Position numbers and translations under genes: made by a program. The notes beneath the pieces were generated by a model. That model did no database searches. It was not told where the DNA came from and saw only the letters and a list, made by a program, of their open reading frames with translations. Below, piece after piece: positions 53,428-62,208 of a DNA stretch of 64,000 nucleotides. The stretch spans positions 1 to 64,000 of the forward strand of contig CAMCTJ010000004.1 of the NCBI GenBank assembly GCA_945878405.1. The letters are read 5' to 3'. The stretch comes from Bdellovibrio sp. ZAP7. Its GTDB lineage: Bacteria > Bdellovibrionota > FAC87 > UBA2466. Positions within the stretch are counted from its first letter, which is position 1, and each line of letters starts with the position of its first letter.

Positions 53428-54350
53428 GCATGGATCACAAGACCGATATTCTGATTCAGGGAGTTTCTAAAATATTTCGAACCGGCTTTGGCAAAAGCAA
53501 GATCGGGGTTCAAAACCTTAATCTTGAAGTTCCTAAAGGTCAGGTCGTTGGTCTTCTCGGCCCAAATGGTTCGGGAAAATCAACTACCATAAAAATGATC
53601 CTGGGCTTTTTAAGACCAACGAGCGGAAAGATTTCGGTTTGCGGACACCAAGTTCCTAGCCAAATCACTCGCTCATTTATTGGTTACCTTCCAGAAAACC
53701 CAAGATTTCCAAAATTTCTATCCGGCAGGTCACTTTTAACTTTTTACGGGAGGTTATTGTCACTATCGGGAAAAGAACTAGAGACGCGGATCGATTTTTT
53801 GCTGGATCTCGTAAATTTAAAAGGGGCAAGCGATGAAAAGGTCCAGGGCTATAGCAAAGGAATGACCCAACGTTTGGCAATCGCACAAGCTTTGATTAAT
53901 AAGCCCCGTCTGCTTATCTTCGATGAACCCATGAGCGGATTAGATCCCTTGGGAAGAAAAGATATTCGAAGTTTGATAGGTCGCATCCACTCGGAGCTAC
54001 CCGAAGCGAGCATTTTTTTTAGCTCCCATATTTTGGAAGATATTGAACAACTCTGTTCCATGGTTGCTCTTCTCAAAAAGGGTCAATTACAGACCTTCTG
54101 TTCAATCGATGAGCTCTTAAAATCGGACAATCAGAAGTTTGAAGTTTCTGTCCGAACTTCGAAGGAAACGGAAGTCAAAACCTTAAATGGGACGGACGAA
54201 CTCATCGAATTTCTCAGCCAATCGAAGTCAAAAGGCTTTTTGGTAAGCTCCATCAACTCTCAGAGAAGAACCCTCGAGGAGGCTCTGTTTAGGGATGGAA
54301 ACGCTGGAATGAAGCTCAATCGCACGGGCTCTCCGGAGGTTCAACCATGA
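53424..54350 (+). CDS. pilH: ABC transporter ATPase, PilH-like
   Basis: 308 residues. Walker A GPNGSGKST (46-54), signature YSKGMTQRLAIAQALI in place of LSGGQ, Walker B LLIFDEPMSGLD and H-loop FFSSHILEDIEQL. Typical ABC-2 exporter ATPase with a C-terminal extension of about 80 residues. ATGA overlap with pilG and 4-base overlap with the permease. Works with PilI; role in type IV pili known from Myxococcus. Symbol by synteny. Confidence 0.78.
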   Translation: MSMDHKTDILIQGVSKIFRTGFGKSKIGVQNLNLEVPKGQVVGLLGPNGSGKSTTIKMILGFLRPTSGKISVCGHQVPSQITRSFIGYLPENPRFPKFLSGRSLLTFYGRLLSLSGKELETRIDFLLDLVNLKGASDEKVQGYSKGMTQRLAIAQALINKPRLLIFDEPMSGLDPLGRKDIRSLIGRIHSELPEASIFFSSHILEDIEQLCSMVALLKKGQLQTFCSIDELLKSDNQKFEVSVRTSKETEVKTLNGTDELIEFLSQSKSKGFLVSSINSQRRTLEEALFRDGNAGMKLNRTGSPEVQP

Positions 54351-55111
54351 AAAAAGTATTTTCGATTAGTCTGATTACTTTGAAAGAGCTTTTACATGAG
54401 AGAGTTTTTTATCTCCTTGGAGGTTTTGCTCTGCTTGCGGTTGGGCTTTCGCTTTTACTGGGGGACTTAACTTACGCAGAACAATCTAAAATTACCCTCG
54501 ATTTTCTTTTGGCTGGCATCGAATTAACGAATCTTTTGTTTTCGGTGTTCATGGGCATTACGTTATTGCACCGGGAACTTAATTTAGGGTGGATAGCGAT
54601 GGTTTTATCAAAGCCCGTATCCCGGACCAGTTTTCTCTTGGGAAAATTTCTGGGGCAAGCTTTTGTTCAGGGTTTAGTAATTCTCATGATGGGACTTCTC
54701 ACTTGGGGACTTTGTTCTATGAATGCAATCGTGATTGTTCCCAAATCACTTTTCCAAAGTCTTCTACTGATGTTTTTTGAAGGAATGATCATGAGCTCGA
54801 TAGTTTACATTTTTGCCGTGAATTTAGGGGCTCTGCTTGCAGCTGCAAGCAGTCTCATCGTTTATGCTCTCGGAAACTTTACCGAGGGCGCCGAAAAGAC
54901 AAACCAAGCTCTACAGCAGAGCCCGATATGGACGGTCCTCAAAGGGGTCATTCCTAATTTTAGAGTGCTAAACATGAAGACATTGGCGGCTTATGGACTT
55001 TCTATTGAGTGGAACTTGGTGGGAATCCTTTTCCTATACACACTGATTTGCTGTTTTATGTATTTTGCAGCAGCAGCCGTGAGTTTCTCTAGACGGGACA
55101 TTTTCACTTGA
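54347..55111 (+). CDS. pilI: ABC-2 type permease, PilI-like
   Basis: 254 residues with six transmembrane helices (VFYLLGGFALLAVGLSLLLG, LLFSVFMGITLLHRELNLGW, FVQGLVILMMGLLTWGL and so on), the ABC-2/NosY-like membrane partner of the preceding ATPase. Overlaps both neighbours by 4 bases. Symbol from the conserved pilG-H-I-D order. Confidence 0.75.
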   Translation: MKKVFSISLITLKELLHERVFYLLGGFALLAVGLSLLLGDLTYAEQSKITLDFLLAGIELTNLLFSVFMGITLLHRELNLGWIAMVLSKPVSRTSFLLGKFLGQAFVQGLVILMMGLLTWGLCSMNAIVIVPKSLFQSLLLMFFEGMIMSSIVYIFAVNLGALLAAASSLIVYALGNFTEGAEKTNQALQQSPIWTVLKGVIPNFRVLNMKTLAAYGLSIEWNLVGILFLYTLICCFMYFAAAAVSFSRRDIFT

Positions 55112-55866
55112 ACCTATTATTTGCAGCCATCTTAGGTCTGATTTGGGGAAGTTTTTTCAACGTTTGTATTTTTCGGATTCCCCAAGAAAAATCGGTTGTC
55201 CGAAACCGCTCTCATTGTCGTTCCTGCCACAAAGCTTTGAAGTGGTATCACAATATTCCTGTCCTCAGTTTTGTTCTTCTTCGAGGCAAGTGCGCCTTTT
55301 GCCAATCCAGAATCTCTATCCAGTACCCAATCGTGGAAATCATTTCCTCGGTTGTTTTTTCTTATTTGTGGCTAGTCTATGGCTGGTCTTGGTCATGGTT
55401 GTTCTACACGGTGTTTGTTTCGATGCTTTTAATCATCACTGTGATAGATCTCCATCACATGATCATCCCAGATGAGCTGAGCTTATCGGGAATTCTCGTA
55501 GGGTTTATTTCAGTATTTTTTACGGGCGAAATGGTTTGGTGGGAGTCGCTTCTCGGAGCTGCTCTCGGCGGTGGGATTTTTCTGGGAATCGCTATGCTCT
55601 ATGAAAAAATGGCGAAACAGGAAGGGCTGGGAGGCGGTGATATTAAATTGTTAGCCATGATAGGGGCGTGGCTGGGGATACAGTCGATTTTAGTTGTCAT
55701 TGTAATTTCGAGTGCCCTGGGTTCGATTGTGGGAATTTCATTGATGCTCTTCAAACGAAAAAATTTAAAAACAGCAATTCCCTTTGGACCTTTTCTTGCG
55801 ATTGCAGCTATTATTTATTTGATTTGGGGAGTCCCCATCAGACAACGGTTATTTCCAGATCTTTAA
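55108..55866 (+). CDS. pilD: Prepilin peptidase/N-methyltransferase
   Basis: 252 residues, TTG start overlapping the previous stop (TTGA). WGSFFNVCIFRIP at the N-terminus, zinc cysteines C37-x2-C40 and C62-x2-C65, the two aspartyl-protease residues D114 (VIDLHHMIIPDE) and D178 (GLGGGDIKL), and eight membrane segments. It cleaves and methylates type IV prepilins in the inner membrane. Its substrates are not in this window. Confidence 0.94.
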   Translation: MNLLFAAILGLIWGSFFNVCIFRIPQEKSVVRNRSHCRSCHKALKWYHNIPVLSFVLLRGKCAFCQSRISIQYPIVEIISSVVFSYLWLVYGWSWSWLFYTVFVSMLLIITVIDLHHMIIPDELSLSGILVGFISVFFTGEMVWWESLLGAALGGGIFLGIAMLYEKMAKQEGLGGGDIKLLAMIGAWLGIQSILVVIVISSALGSIVGISLMLFKRKNLKTAIPFGPFLAIAAIIYLIWGVPIRQRLFPDL

Positions 55867-55878
55867 TTTGGGTACGAA

Positions 55879-56865
55879 ATGAAGAAGTCCGAAATTGTTG
55901 TGTTGGCAGGAGGCAATGGCTACATCGGTGGAACTGCGGCTTTTGCACTCCAAGAGGCGGGCTTCGTTCCCGTAATCATCGACAATTTTTCAACCAGTAA
56001 GAAAGGGGCTTTGAAAGGGTTCGAGATTCTTGAGGCCGAGCTGACAGATTTTTCAAAAACAAAAAGTGTCCTTAAAAAAGTGGGGCCGATTGCCGGGATC
56101 ATTCACTTTGCCGCTAAAGCCCTTGTTCCCGAAAGCTTCAAAATCCCCGGCCTTTATTACACAAACAATCTCGTCTCAACTGTTAATCTGGCTGAAGTTT
56201 CAGTCGACTTAGGAATTCCGGTTTTTCTCCATTCTTCAAGTTGTGCCGTTTACGGTGTGCCAAAAGAGGTTCCCATTCCAGAGACAGCTTCGCTTCAAGC
56301 AAGCTCTCCCTATGGTGATACTAAAATAATGGCAGAGATTCTTCTCGATCGATACCATCAGATGGAAAAGCTAAAGGTGCTTCACTTAAGATATTTTAAT
56401 CCAGCTGGAGCTTGGCCCAAGTATTTTTGGGGAGAAGCACACGATCCGGAAACGCATCTGATTCCCAACCTGATTTTGTCGGCTATCAAAAATGAGCCAG
56501 TTTCTCTTTTTGGCGATGGATACTCAACCCCTGATGGTTCGTGTATCCGAGATTTTATTCATGTCGTAGATTTAGCTGAAGCTCATGTAAAAGCTCTCCA
56601 AATGCTTCTCGCGGGAAAAACCATGCCGCCCCGCCTAAATATCGGTCGAGGCGAGGGTTCTTCCGTTCTCCAAGTGATCCAAACTGCCGAAAAAGTGCTC
56701 GGAAAGAAAATCCAGGTCAGAAGAGAGCCAGCCAGAGCGGGAGATCCGCCTCAGTTAGTAGCCGACGTTACTTTAATGAGAAAAGTCCTAGATTGGATGC
56801 CGGCAAAAAGTCTTTCAAATATGATTGAAGATGATTGGACTTGGCGGTCTTCAACTGTAAAATAA
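55879..56865 (+). CDS. galE: UDP-glucose 4-epimerase-like
   Basis: 328 residues. NAD-binding VVLAGGNGYIGGTAAFALQE, IDNFSTSKKGAL, the catalytic Y145-x3-K149 (SPYGDTKIM) with Ser in LHSSSCAVYG, LRYFNPAGAWP and RDFIHVVDLAEAHVKAL. Converts UDP-sugars for surface polysaccharide or lipopolysaccharide. The nucleotide loop reads GGNGYIGG rather than GGAGYIGS. It follows pilD by 12 bases. Close relatives act on UDP-GlcNAc or UDP-glucuronate, so the substrate is not fixed. Confidence 0.88.
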   Translation: MKKSEIVVLAGGNGYIGGTAAFALQEAGFVPVIIDNFSTSKKGALKGFEILEAELTDFSKTKSVLKKVGPIAGIIHFAAKALVPESFKIPGLYYTNNLVSTVNLAEVSVDLGIPVFLHSSSCAVYGVPKEVPIPETASLQASSPYGDTKIMAEILLDRYHQMEKLKVLHLRYFNPAGAWPKYFWGEAHDPETHLIPNLILSAIKNEPVSLFGDGYSTPDGSCIRDFIHVVDLAEAHVKALQMLLAGKTMPPRLNIGRGEGSSVLQVIQTAEKVLGKKIQVRREPARAGDPPQLVADVTLMRKVLDWMPAKSLSNMIEDDWTWRSSTVK

Positions 56866-56869
56866 ATCT

Positions 56870-57097
56870 ATGCAATCCTCTCCACAAAGTCCGCTTCAAG
56901 AAGGCTGGGAAAAGTGCAGCAGCTGTAAAAAAGTGCTCCTCTGGGGAGCGAAATGGTACAAATGCTCGGTTTCCACCTGCAATCGAGTCCGATTTCACCT
57001 TCAATTTTGTAGCGTGGAATGTTGGGATGCCCATGTCCCTGGGCAAAACCATCGGACCGCCCACTGTACCGAGCAAAACGCTCCAAAAAAGCCCTAA
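56870..57097 (+). CDS. Small MYND/HIT-like zinc-finger protein
   Basis: 75 residues. Cysteine pattern C16-x2-C19, C32-x4-C37, C47-x3-C51, then H61-x4-C66 (FCSVECWDAHVPGQNHR), close to the cross-brace MYND finger common in eukaryotes. A binuclear zinc fold is likely, serving protein-protein contact. Starts 4 bases after galE, 98 bases before the pyrophosphatase. A real gene by its ordered Cys/His and placement; role unknown. Confidence 0.75.
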   Translation: MQSSPQSPLQEGWEKCSSCKKVLLWGAKWYKCSVSTCNRVRFHLQFCSVECWDAHVPGQNHRTAHCTEQNAPKKP

Positions 57098-57134
57098 ACC
57101 CCCTAAAATTATTTAAAATCAGTATTTTTGATGC

Positions 57135-57163
57135 TTGCCACCCAAGTTTTACTCCGGCATAAC
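57135..57163 (+). promoter_or_regulatory. Possible promoter for hppA
   Basis: TTGCCA (57135..57140), 17 bases, CATAAC (57158..57163). A 7-bp inverted repeat ACCCAAG/CTTGGGT (57140..57170) overlaps the spacer and -10. Confidence 0.4.
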
Positions 57164-57195
57164 CTTGGGTTTTCTAAGTTTATGAGGGAGGAAAA

Positions 57196-59307
57196 ATGCT
57201 AGTAGTGATTTTTGCTTTGGCGGGCGCCGGAATTCTGACCGCAGTCTATTTGTCCAGATTTGTGATGGCCCAAGATTGTGGAACCCAGAAGATGCAGGAC
57301 ATCTCAAACGCGATTAAAGAAGGGGCCGAAGCTTTCCTCCGAAGAATGAACAAAACCATTTTCGTGCTAAGCGTGGTTTTTGCTGTTTTTCTCTACGCCT
57401 TCTACGTAAAGTTCAAAGGACAAGAAATCGCAGTCAACATGACCATCGGCTTCCTGTTAGGAGCTTTGTCTTCTGCTCTTTCTGGTTTTGTGGGAATGTA
57501 TGTTTCCATCCGGTCTAATATTCGGACAGCTGCAGCAGCAACCAGCAGCTTGTCTAAAGCGCTTCAAGTCTCCCTACGCGGGGGAGCGGTTTCTGGCTTA
57601 GCCGTAACTGCCCTGAGCCTTTTAGGAGTCGCTGGCCTCTTTGTTCTTTTCGGTGGAAAAGAAGATATGGGAGCCACAGACTTAAAGAATATTGCTCTCC
57701 AATTAGTTGGTTATGGATTCGGAGCCAGCTTTGTAGCTCTCTTCGCTCAGTTAGGTGGCGGAATTTATACCAAAGCTGCTGACGTCGGAGCGGATCTCGT
57801 TGGTAAAGTGGAAGCTGGAATCCCTGAAGATGATCCAAGAAATCCAGCAGTAATTGCAGATCTAGTGGGCGACAACGTCGGAGACTGTGCCGGTCGTGGA
57901 GCAGATCTCTTTGAATCAACTGCTGCAGAAAACGTTGGAGCGATGGTTCTTGCTTCTTTCTTGGCGATTAAAAACCCAAATATTCCCGTCACTGTTGTTT
58001 TCTTCCCTCTGGTTGCTAGAGCCTTTGGCATCGTAGCTAGCATCGTGGGTCTCTTCGCAGCGAAAATGAAAAATGAAGAACAAGATCCGATGGAAGCTTT
58101 AAACAAAGGTTACTATGTAACTACCATTCTCGCGATTGCTGGTTTCTATGCAGCAGTTAAGTGGTTGCTGCCTTTCTCCGGAGCTAATTGGTATTTTGCC
58201 TGCGGAGTAGTTGGCGTAATCACGAGCTTTATTTTCGTTTGGATTACTCAATATTACACTGAGTACAAATACCGACCCGTTCGTTCGATTGCGGATAGCT
58301 CCTTAACTGGTCCTGCTACCAATATCATCAGCGGCATTGCAGTTGGGCTTGAGTGCACAGCTGCTCCGGTTGTAGTTATTTCGTTAGCTCTTTACCTTTC
58401 TTACTGGATGGGCAATCAAGCTCTGCCTGAAGGAGGCCTCTTCGGAACAGCCGTGGCTACGATGGGAATGCTATCGACAGCAGCTTATGTTCTCGCGATG
58501 GATACTTTCGGTCCTATCACTGACAACGCGGGTGGAATCATAGAAATGTCTGGTCAACCAGAGGATATTAGAAAACGTACTGACCGATTGGATTCTGTTG
58601 GTAATACAACAAAAGCCCTTACTAAGGGCTATGCAATCGGAAGTGCTGCTCTTGCTGCTTTCTTGCTGTTCTCTGCTTACATGGATGAAATCACTGATCT
58701 CACCGGAAAAGCTTTCACCTCTGTCGACTTAGCAAAGTTGGAAGTCTTCATTGCTGCACTCATCGGAGCAACACTCGTATTCGTGTTCTCTGCTCTTGCT
58801 ATCAAAGCAGTGGGCAATGTAGCCCAAACCGTGATTAAGGAAGTTCGTCGTCAATTTAAGTCCAATACGGGAATCATGGCTGGTACGAGCAAACCAGATT
58901 ACGGCGCATGCGTAGACATCGTAACCAAAGGCTCCTTGAAAGCGATGGTCGCCCCTGGGGTACTTGCGGTTAGTGTTCCTATTGCAGTAGGCGTTATTTT
59001 CCGAGCCCTTGCTTCTCCAGAACAAGGTAGTTTGGGTGCTGAAGCAGTAGCTGGTTTCTTAATGGTTGGAACGATTACCGGTATCTTGATGGCAACTCTG
59101 CTTAACAATGCAGGGGGTGCTTGGGATAACGCTAAGAAATATATTGAAACTGGCGTACACGGTGGAAAACGATCCGATGCCCATAAAGCAGCGGTTGTGG
59201 GAGATACAGTGGGTGACCCGTTTAAAGATACTGCCGGTCCTTCCCTACACGTTCTCATCAAGCTTTTGTCCACCATTACTTTGTTAATGGCTCCGCTCTT
59301 TATCTAA
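57196..59307 (+). CDS. hppA: Membrane-bound proton-pumping pyrophosphatase, K+-independent type
   Basis: Couples pyrophosphate hydrolysis to ion pumping across the inner membrane. 703 residues, about 16 helices. Signature motifs DVGADLVGKVEAGIPEDDPRNPAVIADLVGDNVGDCAGRG split across the active site, and a second GDTVGDPFKDTAGPSL near the end. K473 and T476 (GNTTKALTKG) are the residues that mark K+-independent, H+-pumping enzymes; K+-dependent ones have Ala and Gly. Strong GGGAGG ribosome site. Confidence 0.97.
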   Translation: MLVVIFALAGAGILTAVYLSRFVMAQDCGTQKMQDISNAIKEGAEAFLRRMNKTIFVLSVVFAVFLYAFYVKFKGQEIAVNMTIGFLLGALSSALSGFVGMYVSIRSNIRTAAAATSSLSKALQVSLRGGAVSGLAVTALSLLGVAGLFVLFGGKEDMGATDLKNIALQLVGYGFGASFVALFAQLGGGIYTKAADVGADLVGKVEAGIPEDDPRNPAVIADLVGDNVGDCAGRGADLFESTAAENVGAMVLASFLAIKNPNIPVTVVFFPLVARAFGIVASIVGLFAAKMKNEEQDPMEALNKGYYVTTILAIAGFYAAVKWLLPFSGANWYFACGVVGVITSFIFVWITQYYTEYKYRPVRSIADSSLTGPATNIISGIAVGLECTAAPVVVISLALYLSYWMGNQALPEGGLFGTAVATMGMLSTAAYVLAMDTFGPITDNAGGIIEMSGQPEDIRKRTDRLDSVGNTTKALTKGYAIGSAALAAFLLFSAYMDEITDLTGKAFTSVDLAKLEVFIAALIGATLVFVFSALAIKAVGNVAQTVIKEVRRQFKSNTGIMAGTSKPDYGACVDIVTKGSLKAMVAPGVLAVSVPIAVGVIFRALASPEQGSLGAEAVAGFLMVGTITGILMATLLNNAGGAWDNAKKYIETGVHGGKRSDAHKAAVVGDTVGDPFKDTAGPSLHVLIKLLSTITLLMAPLFI

Positions 59308-59345
59308 TTGGACTAAAGAGTGGCTAAGTCAGGTTGATCTGTTAT

Positions 59346-59392
59346 CCTAGGTCTTGTTAGCCTCTATGTTTTAGAGCGCTATCAAGACTAGG
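59346..59392 (+). promoter_or_regulatory. 20-bp hairpin covering the exbB ribosome site
   Basis: 59346..59366 pairs with 59372..59392: 20 base pairs with a bulged G (59351), a bulged C (59377) and one T-T mismatch, loop TGTTT. The right arm ends in AGG of the AGGAG ribosome site (59390..59394). No T-run follows, so it is not a terminator. A translational or RNA-stability control element is likely. Confidence 0.65.
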
Positions 59393-59401
59393 AGAACAGG
59401 G

Positions 59402-60028
59402 ATGGAAACCACACTTTGGGGAACTTTTCTACGCGGTGGCTGGATCATGTGGCCGCTGCTTATTTTTTCAATCGTCAGTTGGACTATTATCTTTGAAAGA
59501 ATCGTCTTTTTTCTTACTTTCCGACCCAAGTTAAAAAATCTAGCCGATTCTCTTTCTCAGAGTGTTCGAGCAGGAGATTTAGCAGCTGCTCGTCAGATTT
59601 GTCACTCTCAACGACCAGAACTCAGTGAGCTCTTTTTAGGGGCTATTGATAATAAGCGACCACGAGAACTTTCTGAGCGCACCGTAGAGCGAAGTCGACT
59701 GAGACTCATGGGGTATCTTAAAAAAAATCTTTGGATTTTAGGAACGATCGGAAGCGCAAGCCCCTTCGTAGGTCTTTTAGGAACGGTTGTTGGGATTATC
59801 CGCGCCTTTCACGACATGGCTGAAAAAGGAGCGGGCGGTTTCACTGTAGTCGCAGCTGGTATCTCAGAAGCTCTTATCGCAACTGGTGCAGGTCTCATTG
59901 TCGCTATCGTTGCCCTGCTAACTTACAACATCTTCATAAACGCGGCGAATCAGACACTCAGTGGAATGAAACTAACCTTAGATGAGCTTTTAGACCTCTC
60001 TCACGATAAATCGGTAACTCAAGCTTAA
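59402..60028 (+). CDS. exbB: ExbB/TolQ-family proton-channel protein
   Basis: 208 residues, three membrane helices (IMWPLLIFSIVSWTIIFERIVFF; near 115-140; near 160-180). Characteristic LWILGTIGSASPFVGLLGTVVGIIRAF and ISEALIATGAGLIVAIVALLTYN. Together with the ExbD-type protein (13 bases downstream) it uses proton flow to drive TonB or TolA. TonB at 15.7 kb is the candidate partner; tolA, tolB and pal are not here. ExbB versus TolQ is not certain. Confidence 0.9.
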   Translation: METTLWGTFLRGGWIMWPLLIFSIVSWTIIFERIVFFLTFRPKLKNLADSLSQSVRAGDLAAARQICHSQRPELSELFLGAIDNKRPRELSERTVERSRLRLMGYLKKNLWILGTIGSASPFVGLLGTVVGIIRAFHDMAEKGAGGFTVVAAGISEALIATGAGLIVAIVALLTYNIFINAANQTLSGMKLTLDELLDLSHDKSVTQA

Positions 60029-60040
60029 GGGGAATGAATC

Positions 60041-60463
60041 ATGGCCATTCGTATTGGTGATACCGAAGAAGATTCGATTGTAGCTGAGATAAATATCACT
60101 CCCCTCACCGATATTTTTCTCGTGCTTCTCATCATTTTTATGATTTCCAGCTCTGCAATGCTGGAAGGTGGATTGAATGTAAAACTTCCTTCTGCCAAAT
60201 CCAGTGCTGTCGCTCAGAACTCAGCAGGAAATCCTATCTACGTCACGATCAACAAAGAAGGACAGATTTTAGTCGATAAAGAAACCACAGATGAGAAAGG
60301 CCTCGCACAGTCGATTAAAGCTGCTTTAGCCAAATCCTCAGAAAAAATCGTTGTGATCCGGGGCGACGAATCTATCTTTCTGGGTAAGGCAGTAAAAATC
60401 ATGGATGCTGCTCGCGACGCTGGCGCCGAAAAAATAGCGATTGCCACTCAACCATCAAAGTAA
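60041..60463 (+). CDS. exbD: ExbD/TolR-family protein
   Basis: 140 residues: short cytoplasmic N-terminus, one membrane helix starting INITPLTDIFLVLLIIFMI, in which D of PLTD is the proton-carrying Asp, then a periplasmic domain (GNPIYVTINKEGQILVDKE, VIRGDESIFLGKAVKIMDAARDAGAEKIAIAT). Partner of the ExbB-type protein just upstream. It stops exactly at the edge of the convergent acyltransferase gene. Confidence 0.92.
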   Translation: MAIRIGDTEEDSIVAEINITPLTDIFLVLLIIFMISSSAMLEGGLNVKLPSAKSSAVAQNSAGNPIYVTINKEGQILVDKETTDEKGLAQSIKAALAKSSEKIVVIRGDESIFLGKAVKIMDAARDAGAEKIAIATQPSK

Positions 60464-62188
60464 TCAGTCAAACGGAATATAAGTCGAATAAGGCATGATA
60501 AGGCGCTTAACCCTTTTTTTCGTATAAGGCTTTGCCCTTTGGGCTAACTTCAGAATACCTGCATCTCTCAAAGACGGATGCTTGGTAATTCTTGAATAAA
60601 CCTGTTGTGCTTTTCCTCTCTGATCTTTTAAGTCAAAAATTCTTGCCTGATATAAAAGCACTTCAAAATATTCAGGAGGATAGTTTTGAAATCGGTACTT
60701 TTTCATTTTTTGTTCAACGGCTTGTTCAGCTGACTGTAACCACTCTAAAGAGGAGTCCAGCTCTCCATCGATTCTCAAATTCACCAAAGAAGCAACCAGC
60801 GCAGCTTCTGGAGTAAAGCTTTGATCGAGACTCATCTTCAAACGCTCCAAAGCTTGCGAAAAATCTTCATCAAATGCGGCCACAAAACTCAAAATGTACT
60901 CTTCTTTGGCTTTGCGATTTTCTTCCGACTTAAACTGGTAAGGTGATAAGACAGTTTCTGATGGACGATAGGTGCCAGCAAATAATTCACCCAAATCATA
61001 TTCGCGATACCCTCGCAAATGAATGGGACAGTTCCCTTCGGCCAAATACAGCTTCATAGCGACGGGATCAACCACATAACTTTGGATGTTATAAACTTGG
61101 GAGACCGTTCGATTGACGATTTTTTCTTCATTCCAAAAACCATCGGTATGATCGCTCAAGGCCTGAACCGCAGATTCCGGTGACAAATCCTCTAAGCGTT
61201 TTCGAATATTATTATCAAGAGTCTGTCTTCTCCAGAAATTGTCCCAGTTCATCCGTTCAGTGGTTGCATAATCCTTGTTTTTAAGCGCTTCTGATTGAAA
61301 AAAGTTTGAGTGACTGAGCACTCCCCCTTCGTCTCTTAACCAACGAACTCCTGCTCCCTTAGGATGTGCCTCAAAAATGAATCCATTCTGAGTTTTTCCA
61401 TCTGCTACGACGAAAGCCCATGAGGAAGCTAAGCGAGCGTCTTTCAAAATCTCCATTGCTTTTTCGAGCGTATCCGCTTCGGAAAGTAATCTCTCAGAAA
61501 TAACAAAGGGAAGACTTCCCTTCCAATCCGTTTGTACTGAATAATGCTGGTGCAGAGAGACAGTGAGTCCCGCTTCATTGATGCCAGAAATCCCCGCTAG
61601 AGGAACTCCAGCAGAAGTAAACCCAATGTATTTTAATCCCTTAACTGGTTTCGTGACTTGAAGGACTTGATACCGATCCCAATAGGCAACTCCAGGGAAA
61701 TCCAAATTTCTTCCATGAAGAAAACGGCTTCCTCTTGCGATGAAACTGGAGCAACCAAATCGCGGAGGCTGAGTTGCTGGTATTCCTAATCGAGGATTTA
61801 ACTTGATCCAATGCGCTTGAAGCATGGGCAAAAGATCCGGCAAAATTAATGTAGTTATAAAATTCTCTTCCGGAATATGACTTGCCTCAGAAACTCCACG
61901 CACTCGCTCACAAAGACTTGCTGGAATTTGCGAAACTAAAGACTTTGCTAAAACTGCATCAATACCCTTGCCCAAAAGCCGATAACCCAGTTTTTCAAAA
62001 GGATTTATTTCCTTGGGATTCAGAATGCGCCTAAAAAACCCATAATAGAATGGCGCCATTCCCAATTGCACCGAGTCCCCGAGCTGCTCTGCATGCTGCT
62101 TTCCCATTTGGACATCAGTTCCCTCAACAAAAATCACCTGCGTTTTTCGATTGGGATAAGGATGACGGTTATTCGGAGAATTTTTCAT
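60464..62188 (-). CDS. C45-family autoproteolytic acyltransferase/hydrolase-like protein
   Basis: 574 residues. N-terminal nucleophile hydrolase of the acyl-CoA:6-aminopenicillanate acyltransferase (C45) type: C146 in RFGCSSFIARG is the probable nucleophile released by self-cleavage, followed by LHGRNLDFPG, GFTSAGVPLAGISGINEAGLTVSLHQH. Residues 420-540 are a helical, TPR-like extension. No signal peptide, so cytoplasmic. Similar proteins hydrolyse amide bonds of acyl-amino compounds; substrate unknown. Divergent from a membrane protein gene with only 20 bases between starts. Confidence 0.82.
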   Translation of the reverse strand: MKNSPNNRHPYPNRKTQVIFVEGTDVQMGKQHAEQLGDSVQLGMAPFYYGFFRRILNPKEINPFEKLGYRLLGKGIDAVLAKSLVSQIPASLCERVRGVSEASHIPEENFITTLILPDLLPMLQAHWIKLNPRLGIPATQPPRFGCSSFIARGSRFLHGRNLDFPGVAYWDRYQVLQVTKPVKGLKYIGFTSAGVPLAGISGINEAGLTVSLHQHYSVQTDWKGSLPFVISERLLSEADTLEKAMEILKDARLASSWAFVVADGKTQNGFIFEAHPKGAGVRWLRDEGGVLSHSNFFQSEALKNKDYATTERMNWDNFWRRQTLDNNIRKRLEDLSPESAVQALSDHTDGFWNEEKIVNRTVSQVYNIQSYVVDPVAMKLYLAEGNCPIHLRGYREYDLGELFAGTYRPSETVLSPYQFKSEENRKAKEEYILSFVAAFDEDFSQALERLKMSLDQSFTPEAALVASLVNLRIDGELDSSLEWLQSAEQAVEQKMKKYRFQNYPPEYFEVLLYQARIFDLKDQRGKAQQVYSRITKHPSLRDAGILKLAQRAKPYTKKRVKRLIMPYSTYIPFD

Positions 62189-62192
62189 GGCG

Positions 62193-62201
62193 TGGTATAC
62201 T
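62193..62201 (+). promoter_or_regulatory. Extended -10 promoter, leaderless start
   Basis: TGGTATACT is an extended -10 element ending eight bases before the ATG at 62209. The transcript would begin at or next to the start codon, and no ribosome site exists upstream. Confidence 0.5.
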
Positions 62202-62208
62202 TTGCGTC

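Noticed and set aside
62050-62208. N-terminal extension of the membrane protein
   Set aside because: It lies antisense to the start of the C45 acyltransferase gene and reads as unstructured; the ATG at 62209 fits a promoter and topology.
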